Source: Euryarchaeota archaeon UBA443 (GTDB lineage Archaea > Thermoplasmatota > Poseidoniia > Poseidoniales > Poseidoniaceae). Taken from it: DNA of 19,857 bases. The DNA lies in the NCBI GenBank assembly GCA_002499195.1, contig DAKS01000054.1, positions 46,657 to 66,513 on the forward strand, read 5' to 3'. Below are positions 1-5,965 of the stretch, in pieces (within the stretch, counting starts at the first letter, position 1; the number at the start of each line of letters is the position of its first letter). A program made the position numbers and the translations under genes. The notes below the pieces were generated by a model, which saw only the letters and a program-made list of their open reading frames with translations, searched no databases and was not told the DNA's origin.

Positions 1-1569
1 TGAACCATCAGGACAGTCATCATCGCCATCATTGACGTATTCGAATGGGATTTCAGTTCCATCTGATCCGCAAATGAATGTAGGCATATCAGCGAAATCT
101 CCACAACCCGGATCATCAGGATTGTCTTCACAGTATTCCATTATCATACTAAGGCAAGCATCCTCATCATACATTGAACTTGAAGTGTCACATTCGGCAT
201 GCCCTGAACAGGGTGAGTCAGGTGCATCCGGGTCGAAAGGACATTCATCATCGCCATGGTCATCACCGTGGTCTCCATGATCACCGTGGTCTCCATGATC
301 ATGGTCGTCATGGTCATCATCATGACCGTCCATGTCCATTTCATCTTCACCACCGGCACAGTCTTCGTATCCATCGTTGACATAACTCATTGGGATGGTT
401 GAACCATCGTCACAATAGAATTCGTCGTCATACTCCCATGGGTCAAGTTCGTCTGAAATCGTGAAAGGAAGTGCTGCAAGTTCTCCAGCATCAACATCAG
501 TGAATAGTTCATCCACTTTACTTTCACTAAGAATATACATCTTCACCTCAATTTCTTCCATCTCCATTGAGAAGTATTCGATGTCTCCAGTGCTTGTGAA
601 TGCAACCTTCATAGCTGGCATTTCTTCCATATCATCATCGCTCATATCTTCTTCTTCGTCGTAGAAGGCTGTTACAGCGTCGATAAAGTCTTCAAGTTCA
701 TCAATGGTCAACTCCCCACTCGAATCAGCATCAGCATCATTGAAGAGCGTTTCAAGGGCATCATCATCATCACTACCATCTTCATCTGGACCATCACATT
801 CCTCAGACATTAATTCGGTCCAAGAAATTCCTCCGTTTCCGTCATTATCGCACATCTCAAGGGCTTCATCAGGTGTTGGAATTTCATCTGCCATCATTGC
901 ATCCATGTCGAGCGTAGCATCAAACATCTGGAGTCCATCAACAGTTCCGGCTGGAGTAAATTGCCCGTACTCTTCGATCATTTCAATCATTTCAAGCATA
1001 GCCATAGGATCCATGTCTTCACTGTTGTCTGCAGTTTCCTCAGCCATTGCTGCGATAACTTCAGTGTGAGTTGTTGCTGAGACCATTGAGAAGGACTCGG
1101 GCTCAGGCATTGTGGCAACCATCATGGCGTGCTCTGCACTTTCTTCATCAGTTGCATCGGCTCCTAGTTCGCCATCAATATCGTATTCGATAGTCATGTA
1201 CATGTTGTTTCCAATATGTGTTATGGAAGAGGCCATCGAGATGATAACATCGCCATCGTCCATACCCATTACTTCGGATGAGTGGTATCCCTCAGGAGAC
1301 CATGCTTCTGTCATTTCCACTATTATGACAGTGTCTTCATCAAGATCCATCATTTCACCCATGTTCATCGAACTCGCATCGACTTCGTACATGACGGTAA
1401 TTCCAAAGGATTCACTCTCATCAACGGTCACGAAATCGTTAATCTTCTCGAGTGCAATGTCTTCATTGACTTCAATATTCATAGTTTCCCCGTCATCGGA
1501 GGATGTTAGTTCGGTACATCCTGCAAGCAGGAGTGAGGCTACAATAAGAAGAGCAAGTGTCTTATTCAT
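1..1569 (-). CDS. Acidic Met/His-rich lipoprotein with EF-hand and LDLa-like motifs (C-terminus beyond the left edge)
   Basis: Seen: an uninterrupted minus-strand frame of 523 codons from the ATG at 1569 to the left edge, with no stop. It opens with a lipoprotein signal (hydrophobic residues 4-16, lipobox LLLAGC, lipidated Cys18), so the protein should sit outside the membrane. Two canonical EF-hand loops follow: DNDGNGGISWTE (241-252) and DADSSGELTIDE (280-291). Two LDL-receptor-A-like motifs lie at 384-410 and 498 to the edge, each of the form F-x-C-(x)n-G-x2-IP-x2-YVNDG-x2-DC. A tract with eight His among Asp and Gly spans 411-442, before a Cys-rich stretch (443-500). Met makes up roughly 8% of residues. 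Inferred: a surface protein binding calcium, and possibly other metals through the His/Met segments. The family is not recognised, and no enzyme motif is visible. The upstream A/T box fits a leaderless transcript. Confidence 0.88.
   Translation of the reverse strand, partial: MNKTLALLIVASLLLAGCTELTSSDDGETMNIEVNEDIALEKINDFVTVDESESFGITVMYEVDASSMNMGEMMDLDEDTVIIVEMTEAWSPEGYHSSEVMGMDDGDVIISMASSITHIGNNMYMTIEYDIDGELGADATDEESAEHAMMVATMPEPESFSMVSATTHTEVIAAMAEETADNSEDMDPMAMLEMIEMIEEYGQFTPAGTVDGLQMFDATLDMDAMMADEIPTPDEALEMCDNDGNGGISWTELMSEECDGPDEDGSDDDDALETLFNDADADSSGELTIDELEDFIDAVTAFYDEEEDMSDDDMEEMPAMKVAFTSTGDIEYFSMEMEEIEVKMYILSESKVDELFTDVDAGELAALPFTISDELDPWEYDDEFYCDDGSTIPMSYVNDGYEDCAGGEDEMDMDGHDDDHDDHDHGDHGDHGDHGDDHGDDECPFDPDAPDSPCSGHAECDTSSSMYDEDACLSMIMEYCEDNPDDPGCGDFADMPTFICGSDGTEIPFEYVNDGDDDCPDGS
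262..297 (-). repeat. 18-bp tandem repeat (two copies) in the His/Asp tract
   Basis: Two perfect 18-bp copies in tandem, 262-279 and 280-297, inside the lipoprotein gene. Each encodes a six-residue His/Gly/Asp block, and partial copies extend on both sides. The reading frame is kept. This looks like a locally expanding low-complexity segment. Confidence 0.85.
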
Positions 1570-1590
1570 CGTATTAACCAGTAACTGCCA

Positions 1591-1602
1591 ATTTATTAAA
1601 TT
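1591..1602 (-). promoter_or_regulatory. TATA-like box of the lipoprotein gene, leaderless geometry
   Basis: On the minus strand the bases read AATTTAATAAAT, centred about 27 nt upstream of the ATG at 1569. Archaeal TATA boxes lie about 26-27 nt before the transcription start, so transcription should begin at or next to the start codon. No ribosome-binding site is visible, which agrees with a leaderless mRNA. Confidence 0.55.
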
Positions 1603-1663
1603 ATCATTGATTTAAGATATTGAAAAGACGCAGATTGATGAACTGGGATGTTTTCGAAACATC

Positions 1664-1858
1664 ATGAAGGCCAATTCTGTTGAGGAAGAACTTGAGCATC
1701 TTGCCAAGTTGGTCGATGAAGCAGAAGAGTTGGGAATCGATCCATGGCCAGAGCGAAAACCTCCAAAACCTTGGGCAAAATATGCCCTCGCATCATTCAT
1801 GATTATCATGATGCTTTCATGGGTTTCTCGCTGGATGTATCGTTTTGCAGATGTTTGA
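1664..1858 (+). CDS. Small tail-anchored membrane protein, 64 aa, unknown function
   Basis: Seen: residues 1-25 form a charged Glu/Leu/Lys-rich helix with heptad-like hydrophobic spacing. A Pro/Lys-rich hinge follows (about 27-38), then one hydrophobic segment (about 40-56) and a short end at 64. This is the layout of a tail-anchored protein with its N-terminus in the cytoplasm. The gene is divergent from the lipoprotein gene and lies 50 bp before the tRNA. An A/T box at 1611-1620 could be its promoter. No family is recognised. A minus-strand frame of similar length overlaps it, but that frame has no comparable amphipathic or membrane pattern. Small size and lack of homology information limit confidence. 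Confidence 0.6.
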   Translation: MKANSVEEELEHLAKLVDEAEELGIDPWPERKPPKPWAKYALASFMIIMMLSWVSRWMYRFADV

Positions 1859-1908
1859 GATTGGCGCTACCGTCGATTTCAAGAAGTCCATTAAATTCGC
1901 AGAGGCAT

Positions 1909-1981
1909 AGTCCCTTAGTGTAGCGGTCCATCATGGAGGATTCTGGTTCCTCCGACCCCGGTTCAAATCCGGGAGGGACTA
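1909..1981 (+). tRNA. tRNA-Gln, anticodon CTG
   Basis: A full cloverleaf can be folded by eye. The acceptor stem AGTCCCT (1909-1915) pairs perfectly with AGGGACT (1974-1980), with discriminator A1981. The anticodon stem GAGGA/TCCTC (1936-1940 and 1948-1952) encloses loop TTCTGGT, placing CTG at 1943-1945. The T stem CCCGG/CCGGG (1957-1961 and 1969-1973) encloses TTCAAAT. The D arm is weak, with one G-U pair and one mismatch. The variable loop is 4 nt. There is no intron and no encoded CCA. It reads the codon CAG. The A1-U72 first pair is typical of archaeal tRNA-Gln, which is charged through Glu-tRNA-Gln and the GatDE amidotransferase. Confidence 0.95.
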
Positions 1982-2013
1982 CTCTTGTGTTTGTTATTGA
2001 GGCCGAGTAGTCC
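1976..2013. repeat. 9-bp inverted repeat spanning the tRNA 3' end, terminator-like
   Basis: GGACTACTC (1976-1984) is the exact reverse complement of GAGTAGTCC (2005-2013), with a 20-nt spacer. The left arm includes the last five acceptor bases and the discriminator of the tRNA. The right arm is followed by the T-rich TTCTTGTTT. It may be a terminator or 3'-processing hairpin of the tRNA transcript, and it would compete with the acceptor stem before processing. Confidence 0.5.
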
Positions 2014-2036
2014 TTCTTGTTTAAGCCGCTCACAAA

Positions 2037-2954
2037 TCATTCTTCTTCATCGGGTTTGATGAGAATAAACGAGGTGATCATGGACATAGGATCACCATGA
2101 GTGAGTTCACCAGAGTACTCTTTGGCTTGTCCATATGTTACAACACGTAATCGGAATTGGCAGGTCTTCTTGGTTCGTCGCTTACGATGATGTCGATAGA
2201 AATGAACGCCTATCTTGTATTCACCATCGGGAGCTTCATCGGTCCATACAACGTTTTCAATCGGTTTCTTTGACTTTGGTCTAACGTTCATATCGACGTC
2301 GAGTTCACCACCACAGACACTCTTTCGATTGTTGAAGTAAATGCGTTCTCCTGAAGGACAGAAGACGTGCATATCGAGATCGTTGTAATCGTCCCATGCA
2401 AGGCTGATTTGAACGACACCTGATTTCCCACCTTCACGGGCGAGTCGTTCCATCAATTCACGATCTTCTTCATCTGTAACTCGTACAGAAATGCCGGTCC
2501 CAACCTCTTCTTCTGCAACCAAATTTGCGTGAGCATTGAGGTTGTCTTCGTTCTCTGCAATCCAGGTTGAACGATCTTCGAGTGACTCATCTTCTTCGTC
2601 TTCCGTTTCAACAGCATCTCGTTCGGGAATGAAGATTTCATCCATGACCAGTTGGAGGTCGGTATATTGAGAAACACGCCGTTGTTGTCGTTGTTGGTAG
2701 GCTTGTTGTGCCGAATCATTGAGTTGATCGAGTTGAAGTCCTCGCGAGACGACGTGTTGCCGAGCATTTCGACGATCGTTTCGCTGAGAACGCATACTCG
2801 ACAATGGAGCACGACTTGCTGTCCGAAGTTGCATTTGTTGCTTCAAATCACGTCGCTTACGCAAGCGATTGATGAAGAACAAAATCAGGAAGAAAAGGGC
2901 TGAACCGGCACCGATGATAATTCCAAGCAGGATTTTGTCGTCCACAATCCTCAC
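2037..2954 (-). CDS. Membrane-anchored DUF2135 (YfaP-like) domain protein, 305 aa
   Basis: Seen: one N-terminal membrane segment (about 8-29) is followed by a strongly basic stretch (30-36). By the positive-inside rule the bulk of the protein faces the cytoplasm. Residues 37-100 are Gln/Arg-rich, 110-175 are very acidic, and 181-285 form a beta-rich domain. That domain carries the pattern SLAWDD..DLD.HV..P.GE.IYF, later Gly-rich turns, ENVVW and DGEYKIGVHFY, which matches the DUF2135/YfaP family. The biochemical role of that family is not established; some members are linked to von Willebrand-type or calcium-dependent surface proteins. The start is a GTG and the stop of korB lies 33 bp upstream, so it may be co-transcribed with korAB. 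Nothing in the sequence ties it functionally to the oxidoreductase. Confidence 0.8.
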   Translation of the reverse strand: MRIVDDKILLGIIIGAGSALFFLILFFINRLRKRRDLKQQMQLRTASRAPLSSMRSQRNDRRNARQHVVSRGLQLDQLNDSAQQAYQQRQQRRVSQYTDLQLVMDEIFIPERDAVETEDEEDESLEDRSTWIAENEDNLNAHANLVAEEEVGTGISVRVTDEEDRELMERLAREGGKSGVVQISLAWDDYNDLDMHVFCPSGERIYFNNRKSVCGGELDVDMNVRPKSKKPIENVVWTDEAPDGEYKIGVHFYRHHRKRRTKKTCQFRLRVVTYGQAKEYSGELTHGDPMSMITSFILIKPDEEE

Positions 2955-2987
2955 TTATCCCTGCTCCCTTTTAGGAGATTTGTTGTA

Positions 2988-4037
2988 TCACACGTTCAAA
3001 AATTCTTTATTGATGGTATCAAGCATTTCCTCAGATGGTCGCAAATCATCGTCACTAACATCGAGGAGTGGTGTCTCAACAAGACCAAGATCTTCTGCTA
3101 GGGATGGCTTGTTTGCATCAAAGTAAAGAAGTCCCGTGACGTGCTTCTTCTCGACTTCTGCTTCATGCAGGGCAGTAAGTGCAGCCATCGAATCGCTCGG
3201 ATCGTGAGTATCTGAAATCGTTTCAAGTCGAATGGTTGAACCATCATGAAGTGTGATATCGGTAAAGTGTCCTTCAGGAACTTCAACTTCTGCCATCGGT
3301 TCAAAATGAGGGATATAATCGGCCATGTGTAATGTTATTTCGTTTTCCTTGACGTATTGATACGAACGCATCGATTCGTCATTGTTGTTGAAGGTCACAC
3401 ACGGGGAGATGACGTCAATAAGAGCAAACCCCTTGTGCGACATCGCCGCCTTCAACAAGGATGTAAGTTGCTTCTTTGAACCAGAGAAGGAACGAGCAAC
3501 GAAGGTACATCCAAGGTTGATAGCAAGTGCACAAAGATCGATTGGTTGGGTCTCGTTAGCCTTTCCTTTCTTTTTCTTAGACCCGATGTCAGCTGTTGCG
3601 GAGTATTGCCCTTTGGTCAGTCCGTAAACACCGTTGTTCTCAACGATGTAGACCATGTCCATATTTCGTCGGATTGCATGAATTAATTGACCAATACCGA
3701 TAGAAGCGGAATCACCATCGCCAGAAACACCGAGATACAGCAAGTCCTTGTTGATGGTATATGCTCCGGTTGTAACGGATGGCATACGACCGTGTACGGT
3801 GTTAAATCCGTGAGATTGTCCAAGATAGTACGCCGGGGTCTTTGAGGAACATCCAATACCAGACATCTTTGCAATTCGATGAGGCTTGATTCCATTCTCC
3901 CATGCTGCATTGATGACGACATTAGAAATTTGGTCATGACCGCAACCTGGGCAGAGTGAAGATGGGCCGCCTTTGTAACTGTCCTTTGGCTCGTTAATGA
4001 CATTCAATTTGATTGCACGTGCAGGTTTGTCGCTCAT
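2988..4037 (-). CDS. korB: 2-oxoacid:ferredoxin oxidoreductase, beta (TPP-binding) subunit
   Basis: The beta subunit binds thiamine diphosphate and one [4Fe-4S] cluster. With KorA it oxidises a 2-oxoacid, most likely 2-oxoglutarate, to the acyl-CoA and CO2 while reducing ferredoxin. Seen: cluster ligands Cys29 and Cys32 (CPGCGH), Cys63 (GIGCSS) and Cys213 (ISPC); the TPP-Mg motif GDGD at 106-109 with VENN at 132-135; and the GLTKGQ loop (139-144). A Lys-rich insertion at 153-159 and a C-terminal extension after about residue 230 give 349 residues, within the range of KorB proteins. The start overlaps the korA stop by 4 nt (ATGA), and a strong Shine-Dalgarno sequence lies just upstream, so the two are translationally coupled. 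Substrate choice (2-oxoglutarate, pyruvate or broad) cannot be settled from sequence alone. Confidence 0.95.
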   Translation of the reverse strand: MSDKPARAIKLNVINEPKDSYKGGPSSLCPGCGHDQISNVVINAAWENGIKPHRIAKMSGIGCSSKTPAYYLGQSHGFNTVHGRMPSVTTGAYTINKDLLYLGVSGDGDSASIGIGQLIHAIRRNMDMVYIVENNGVYGLTKGQYSATADIGSKKKKGKANETQPIDLCALAINLGCTFVARSFSGSKKQLTSLLKAAMSHKGFALIDVISPCVTFNNNDESMRSYQYVKENEITLHMADYIPHFEPMAEVEVPEGHFTDITLHDGSTIRLETISDTHDPSDSMAALTALHEAEVEKKHVTGLLYFDANKPSLAEDLGLVETPLLDVSDDDLRPSEEMLDTINKEFLNV

Positions 4038-5821
4038 TGGCTCACCCCCTTGATCGTCTCAAGAATTTTCTCAGCATAGATACGAGCACGTGGAGGCATA
4101 CCGTCAGAATAAGCGACGGAATGGACCTTGCCAACGATGTCGTTTGGAAGTTCTCGGCGTAGAATACCCCAGAGTTGGCCATCGCGATTGATTTCTAGAA
4201 CGATGGTCATTCGATGTCGGCGAATGAATGCTTCAACTTCGCTGTGAATAGGTAGTGAACGAACACGGCACTGGCTGACTTTAAGCCCAGTATCTTCGAG
4301 TATGTCGTCGATCTCTTGGATGGTGTTTTCCATACTACCATAGTAGATAACTCCTACATCACCTTCTACTTCTTCGCGAAGTAACGGTTCAGGAAGATTG
4401 TCTCTAGCACCGTTGATTTTGTCCTTTAATCGCTTCATGAGCGCGAAGTAATCTTCTGGCTTTTCTGAGTAGACCCCGTCAGGGTTGTGGCCTGTTCCAC
4501 GATAGAGAATTGGAGCCATTCCGCTTCCAGGCAGTGTTCGATAAGGAATACCATCGCCGTCAAGGTCCCGGTATCGGCCAAAGTTCTCCATGGCATCGAA
4601 CACATCTTGATCGCGGATTGTCTTACCACGATCCATTGGCGTGTCAGGATAGGTGAAACCTTCACATGCCCATCTATTCATTCCCAAATCGAGGTCCGAA
4701 AGTCCAAAGACAGGTGTCTGATAACGCTCAGAGATATCGAATGCTCGCCATCCGAATTCGAAACACTCTTCGATAGTACCTGGAATGATGACGATGTGTT
4801 GTGTATCACCGTGACTTCCTTCGTAAAGCATGGAAATATCGGATTGTTGGGTTCGGGTTGGCAGACCTGTTGACGGGCCAACACGGTTCACGTCCCAGAA
4901 GACGGAAGGAATCTCAGCAAAGTAGGCAAGGCCGATGAATTCCTGCATGAGAGAAATACCTGGTCCGGATGTTGCAGTCATACCACGGCCACCAGCCCAG
5001 CCAGCCCCGAGGACCATTCCGGCTGCTGCAAGCTCATCTTCAGCTTGGATTACCGCACATGTGGATTCACCTTCGTCGTTGGTACGTAGGCGAGGTAGCC
5101 AGCCAATGATGCCTTCTGCAAGGCTTGATGATGGGGTGATTGGATACCACGCGAGAAGTTGCACTCCTCCAAAGATACAGCCGAGGGCAACCGCTTCGTT
5201 ACCTTCCATGAAGAATCGTTGTTTCTCAATCGCTCGAGATTCGACGACGTACGGGTCGCTCTTGGTAAAATTCTCCCTGGCATGATTACGTCCTAGTTCT
5301 AGGGCAGTTTTGTTAAGTTCAATCGCAGAAGCCTTTCCTTTGAATTGGCCAGCAACAGCCTTGTGCAAGGCTTCATCGGTAATTCCAAGTATTTCTGCAA
5401 GGGCTCCAACATAGACAATGTTGGTGACTAGTTTGGCAAGTTTTGGACTGAGTGAACGAGCAAGTTTCGTCATCGGTACTGGGTAAGAGACAACATCTTC
5501 TCGGTCCATTGGCATCTTTGAGTCCATGTTCCAAACTACCACGGATCCTGGTTCAAGTGCAGCAAGATCTTCAGCCCATGTTGCCTTGTTAACAAGGACT
5601 TGGATGTGCGTTCGATCGCCTGGCGCTTGATATCCATCATCCGAAAGTCGAACAATGTACCATGTTGGTAGGCCAGAGATATTGGAAGGGAATAGATTCT
5701 TTCCTGAAACAGGAACTCCCATGTCGAAAAGAGACTGTAAGAGGATCAAGTTGGCCGATTGAGAACCAGTTCCGTTGGCGGTTGCGATGTTGATGGTGAA
5801 GTCGTTGGCGATGGTATCCAT
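4034..5821 (-). CDS. korA: 2-oxoacid:ferredoxin oxidoreductase, fused gamma-alpha subunit
   Basis: Partner of KorB. Seen: residues 1-185 form the gamma domain (Rossmann-like start with NGTGSQ at 16-21). The alpha domain follows from about residue 203, with the family signature YPITPSS at 226-232, the AEDELAAAGMVLGAGWAGGR region, TSGPGISLMQEF, and the C-terminal transketolase-like domain. The length of 595 fits gamma-alpha fusions of the archaeal and mycobacterial KorAB type. The enzyme is cytoplasmic and has no separate ferredoxin-like delta subunit here. It is first in the leftward unit korA-korB, probably followed by the DUF2135 gene. AAGGAG lies 9 nt before the ATG and a TATA-like box lies further up. 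The gene is divergent from the cyclophilin gene across a region holding a 9-bp inverted repeat. 2-oxoglutarate is the favoured substrate given aconitase nearby, but that is inference. Confidence 0.94.
   Translation of the reverse strand: MDTIANDFTINIATANGTGSQSANLILLQSLFDMGVPVSGKNLFPSNISGLPTWYIVRLSDDGYQAPGDRTHIQVLVNKATWAEDLAALEPGSVVVWNMDSKMPMDREDVVSYPVPMTKLARSLSPKLAKLVTNIVYVGALAEILGITDEALHKAVAGQFKGKASAIELNKTALELGRNHARENFTKSDPYVVESRAIEKQRFFMEGNEAVALGCIFGGVQLLAWYPITPSSSLAEGIIGWLPRLRTNDEGESTCAVIQAEDELAAAGMVLGAGWAGGRGMTATSGPGISLMQEFIGLAYFAEIPSVFWDVNRVGPSTGLPTRTQQSDISMLYEGSHGDTQHIVIIPGTIEECFEFGWRAFDISERYQTPVFGLSDLDLGMNRWACEGFTYPDTPMDRGKTIRDQDVFDAMENFGRYRDLDGDGIPYRTLPGSGMAPILYRGTGHNPDGVYSEKPEDYFALMKRLKDKINGARDNLPEPLLREEVEGDVGVIYYGSMENTIQEIDDILEDTGLKVSQCRVRSLPIHSEVEAFIRRHRMTIVLEINRDGQLWGILRRELPNDIVGKVHSVAYSDGMPPRARIYAEKILETIKGVSQ
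4042..4050 (-). promoter_or_regulatory. Shine-Dalgarno of korB
   Basis: The minus strand reads AGGGGGTGA four bases before the korB ATG (4037), inside the end of korA. It matches the archaeal GGTGA core and supports the ATG that overlaps the korA stop. Confidence 0.75.
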
Positions 5822-5830
5822 CTATTGTGT

Positions 5831-5836
5831 CTCCTT
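5831..5836 (-). promoter_or_regulatory. Shine-Dalgarno of korA
   Basis: The minus strand reads AAGGAG, 9 nt before the korA ATG at 5821. Unlike the lipoprotein gene, korA therefore appears to have a leadered transcript. Confidence 0.6.
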
Positions 5837-5863
5837 AGGCTATTGCGACGGATGCCGCGGCCT

Positions 5864-5872
5864 CTTATTTTA
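5864..5872 (-). promoter_or_regulatory. TATA-like box of korA
   Basis: The minus strand reads TAAAATAAG, centred about 47 nt upstream of the korA ATG. Archaeal spacing would place the transcription start near 5842, giving a leader of about 20 nt that includes the AAGGAG site. Confidence 0.45.
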
Positions 5873-5897
5873 CGCCCATCGCTTTCATCACTTCAAT

Positions 5898-5927
5898 ATG
5901 TTGCCGTGAAAACCTCATCGGCAACAT
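5898..5927. promoter_or_regulatory. Perfect 9-bp inverted repeat in the korA/cyclophilin divergent region, putative operator
   Basis: ATGTTGCCG (5898-5906) and CGGCAACAT (5919-5927) are exact reverse complements separated by 12 nt. The heptamer CCGTGAA also occurs as a direct repeat at 5904-5910 and 5928-5934. The site lies just upstream of the korA TATA-like box and upstream of the cyclophilin start. That position and symmetry suit a dimeric regulator controlling one or both genes. No regulator gene lies nearby to assign it to. Confidence 0.5.
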
Positions 5928-5965
5928 CCGTGAAGGTCAAAAATAGAAGTCGGTTCTGAGTGACC

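Noticed and set aside
174..380. A plus-strand frame rich in His that looks like a metal chaperone
   Set aside because: It is the antisense of the His/Asp tract of the lipoprotein gene, whose frame is open for 523 codons with a signal peptide. The His content is a by-product of the repeat.
1112..1615. A 167-codon plus-strand frame opposite the lipoprotein N-terminus
   Set aside because: It is Ser/Ile-rich shadow coding opposite Asp/Glu/Met codons, and it ends beyond the lipoprotein start with no promoter of its own.
1909..2013. Possible attachment site of an integrated element at tRNA-Gln
   Set aside because: Integration leaves a direct repeat of the tRNA 3' end. The downstream copy here is inverted, and no integrase or mobile gene is present.
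1806..2033. A 75-codon minus-strand frame running through the tRNA gene
   Set aside because: It contains the PGFEPGS-type peptide that arises when the antisense of a tRNA T arm is translated. The tRNA folds fully on the plus strand.
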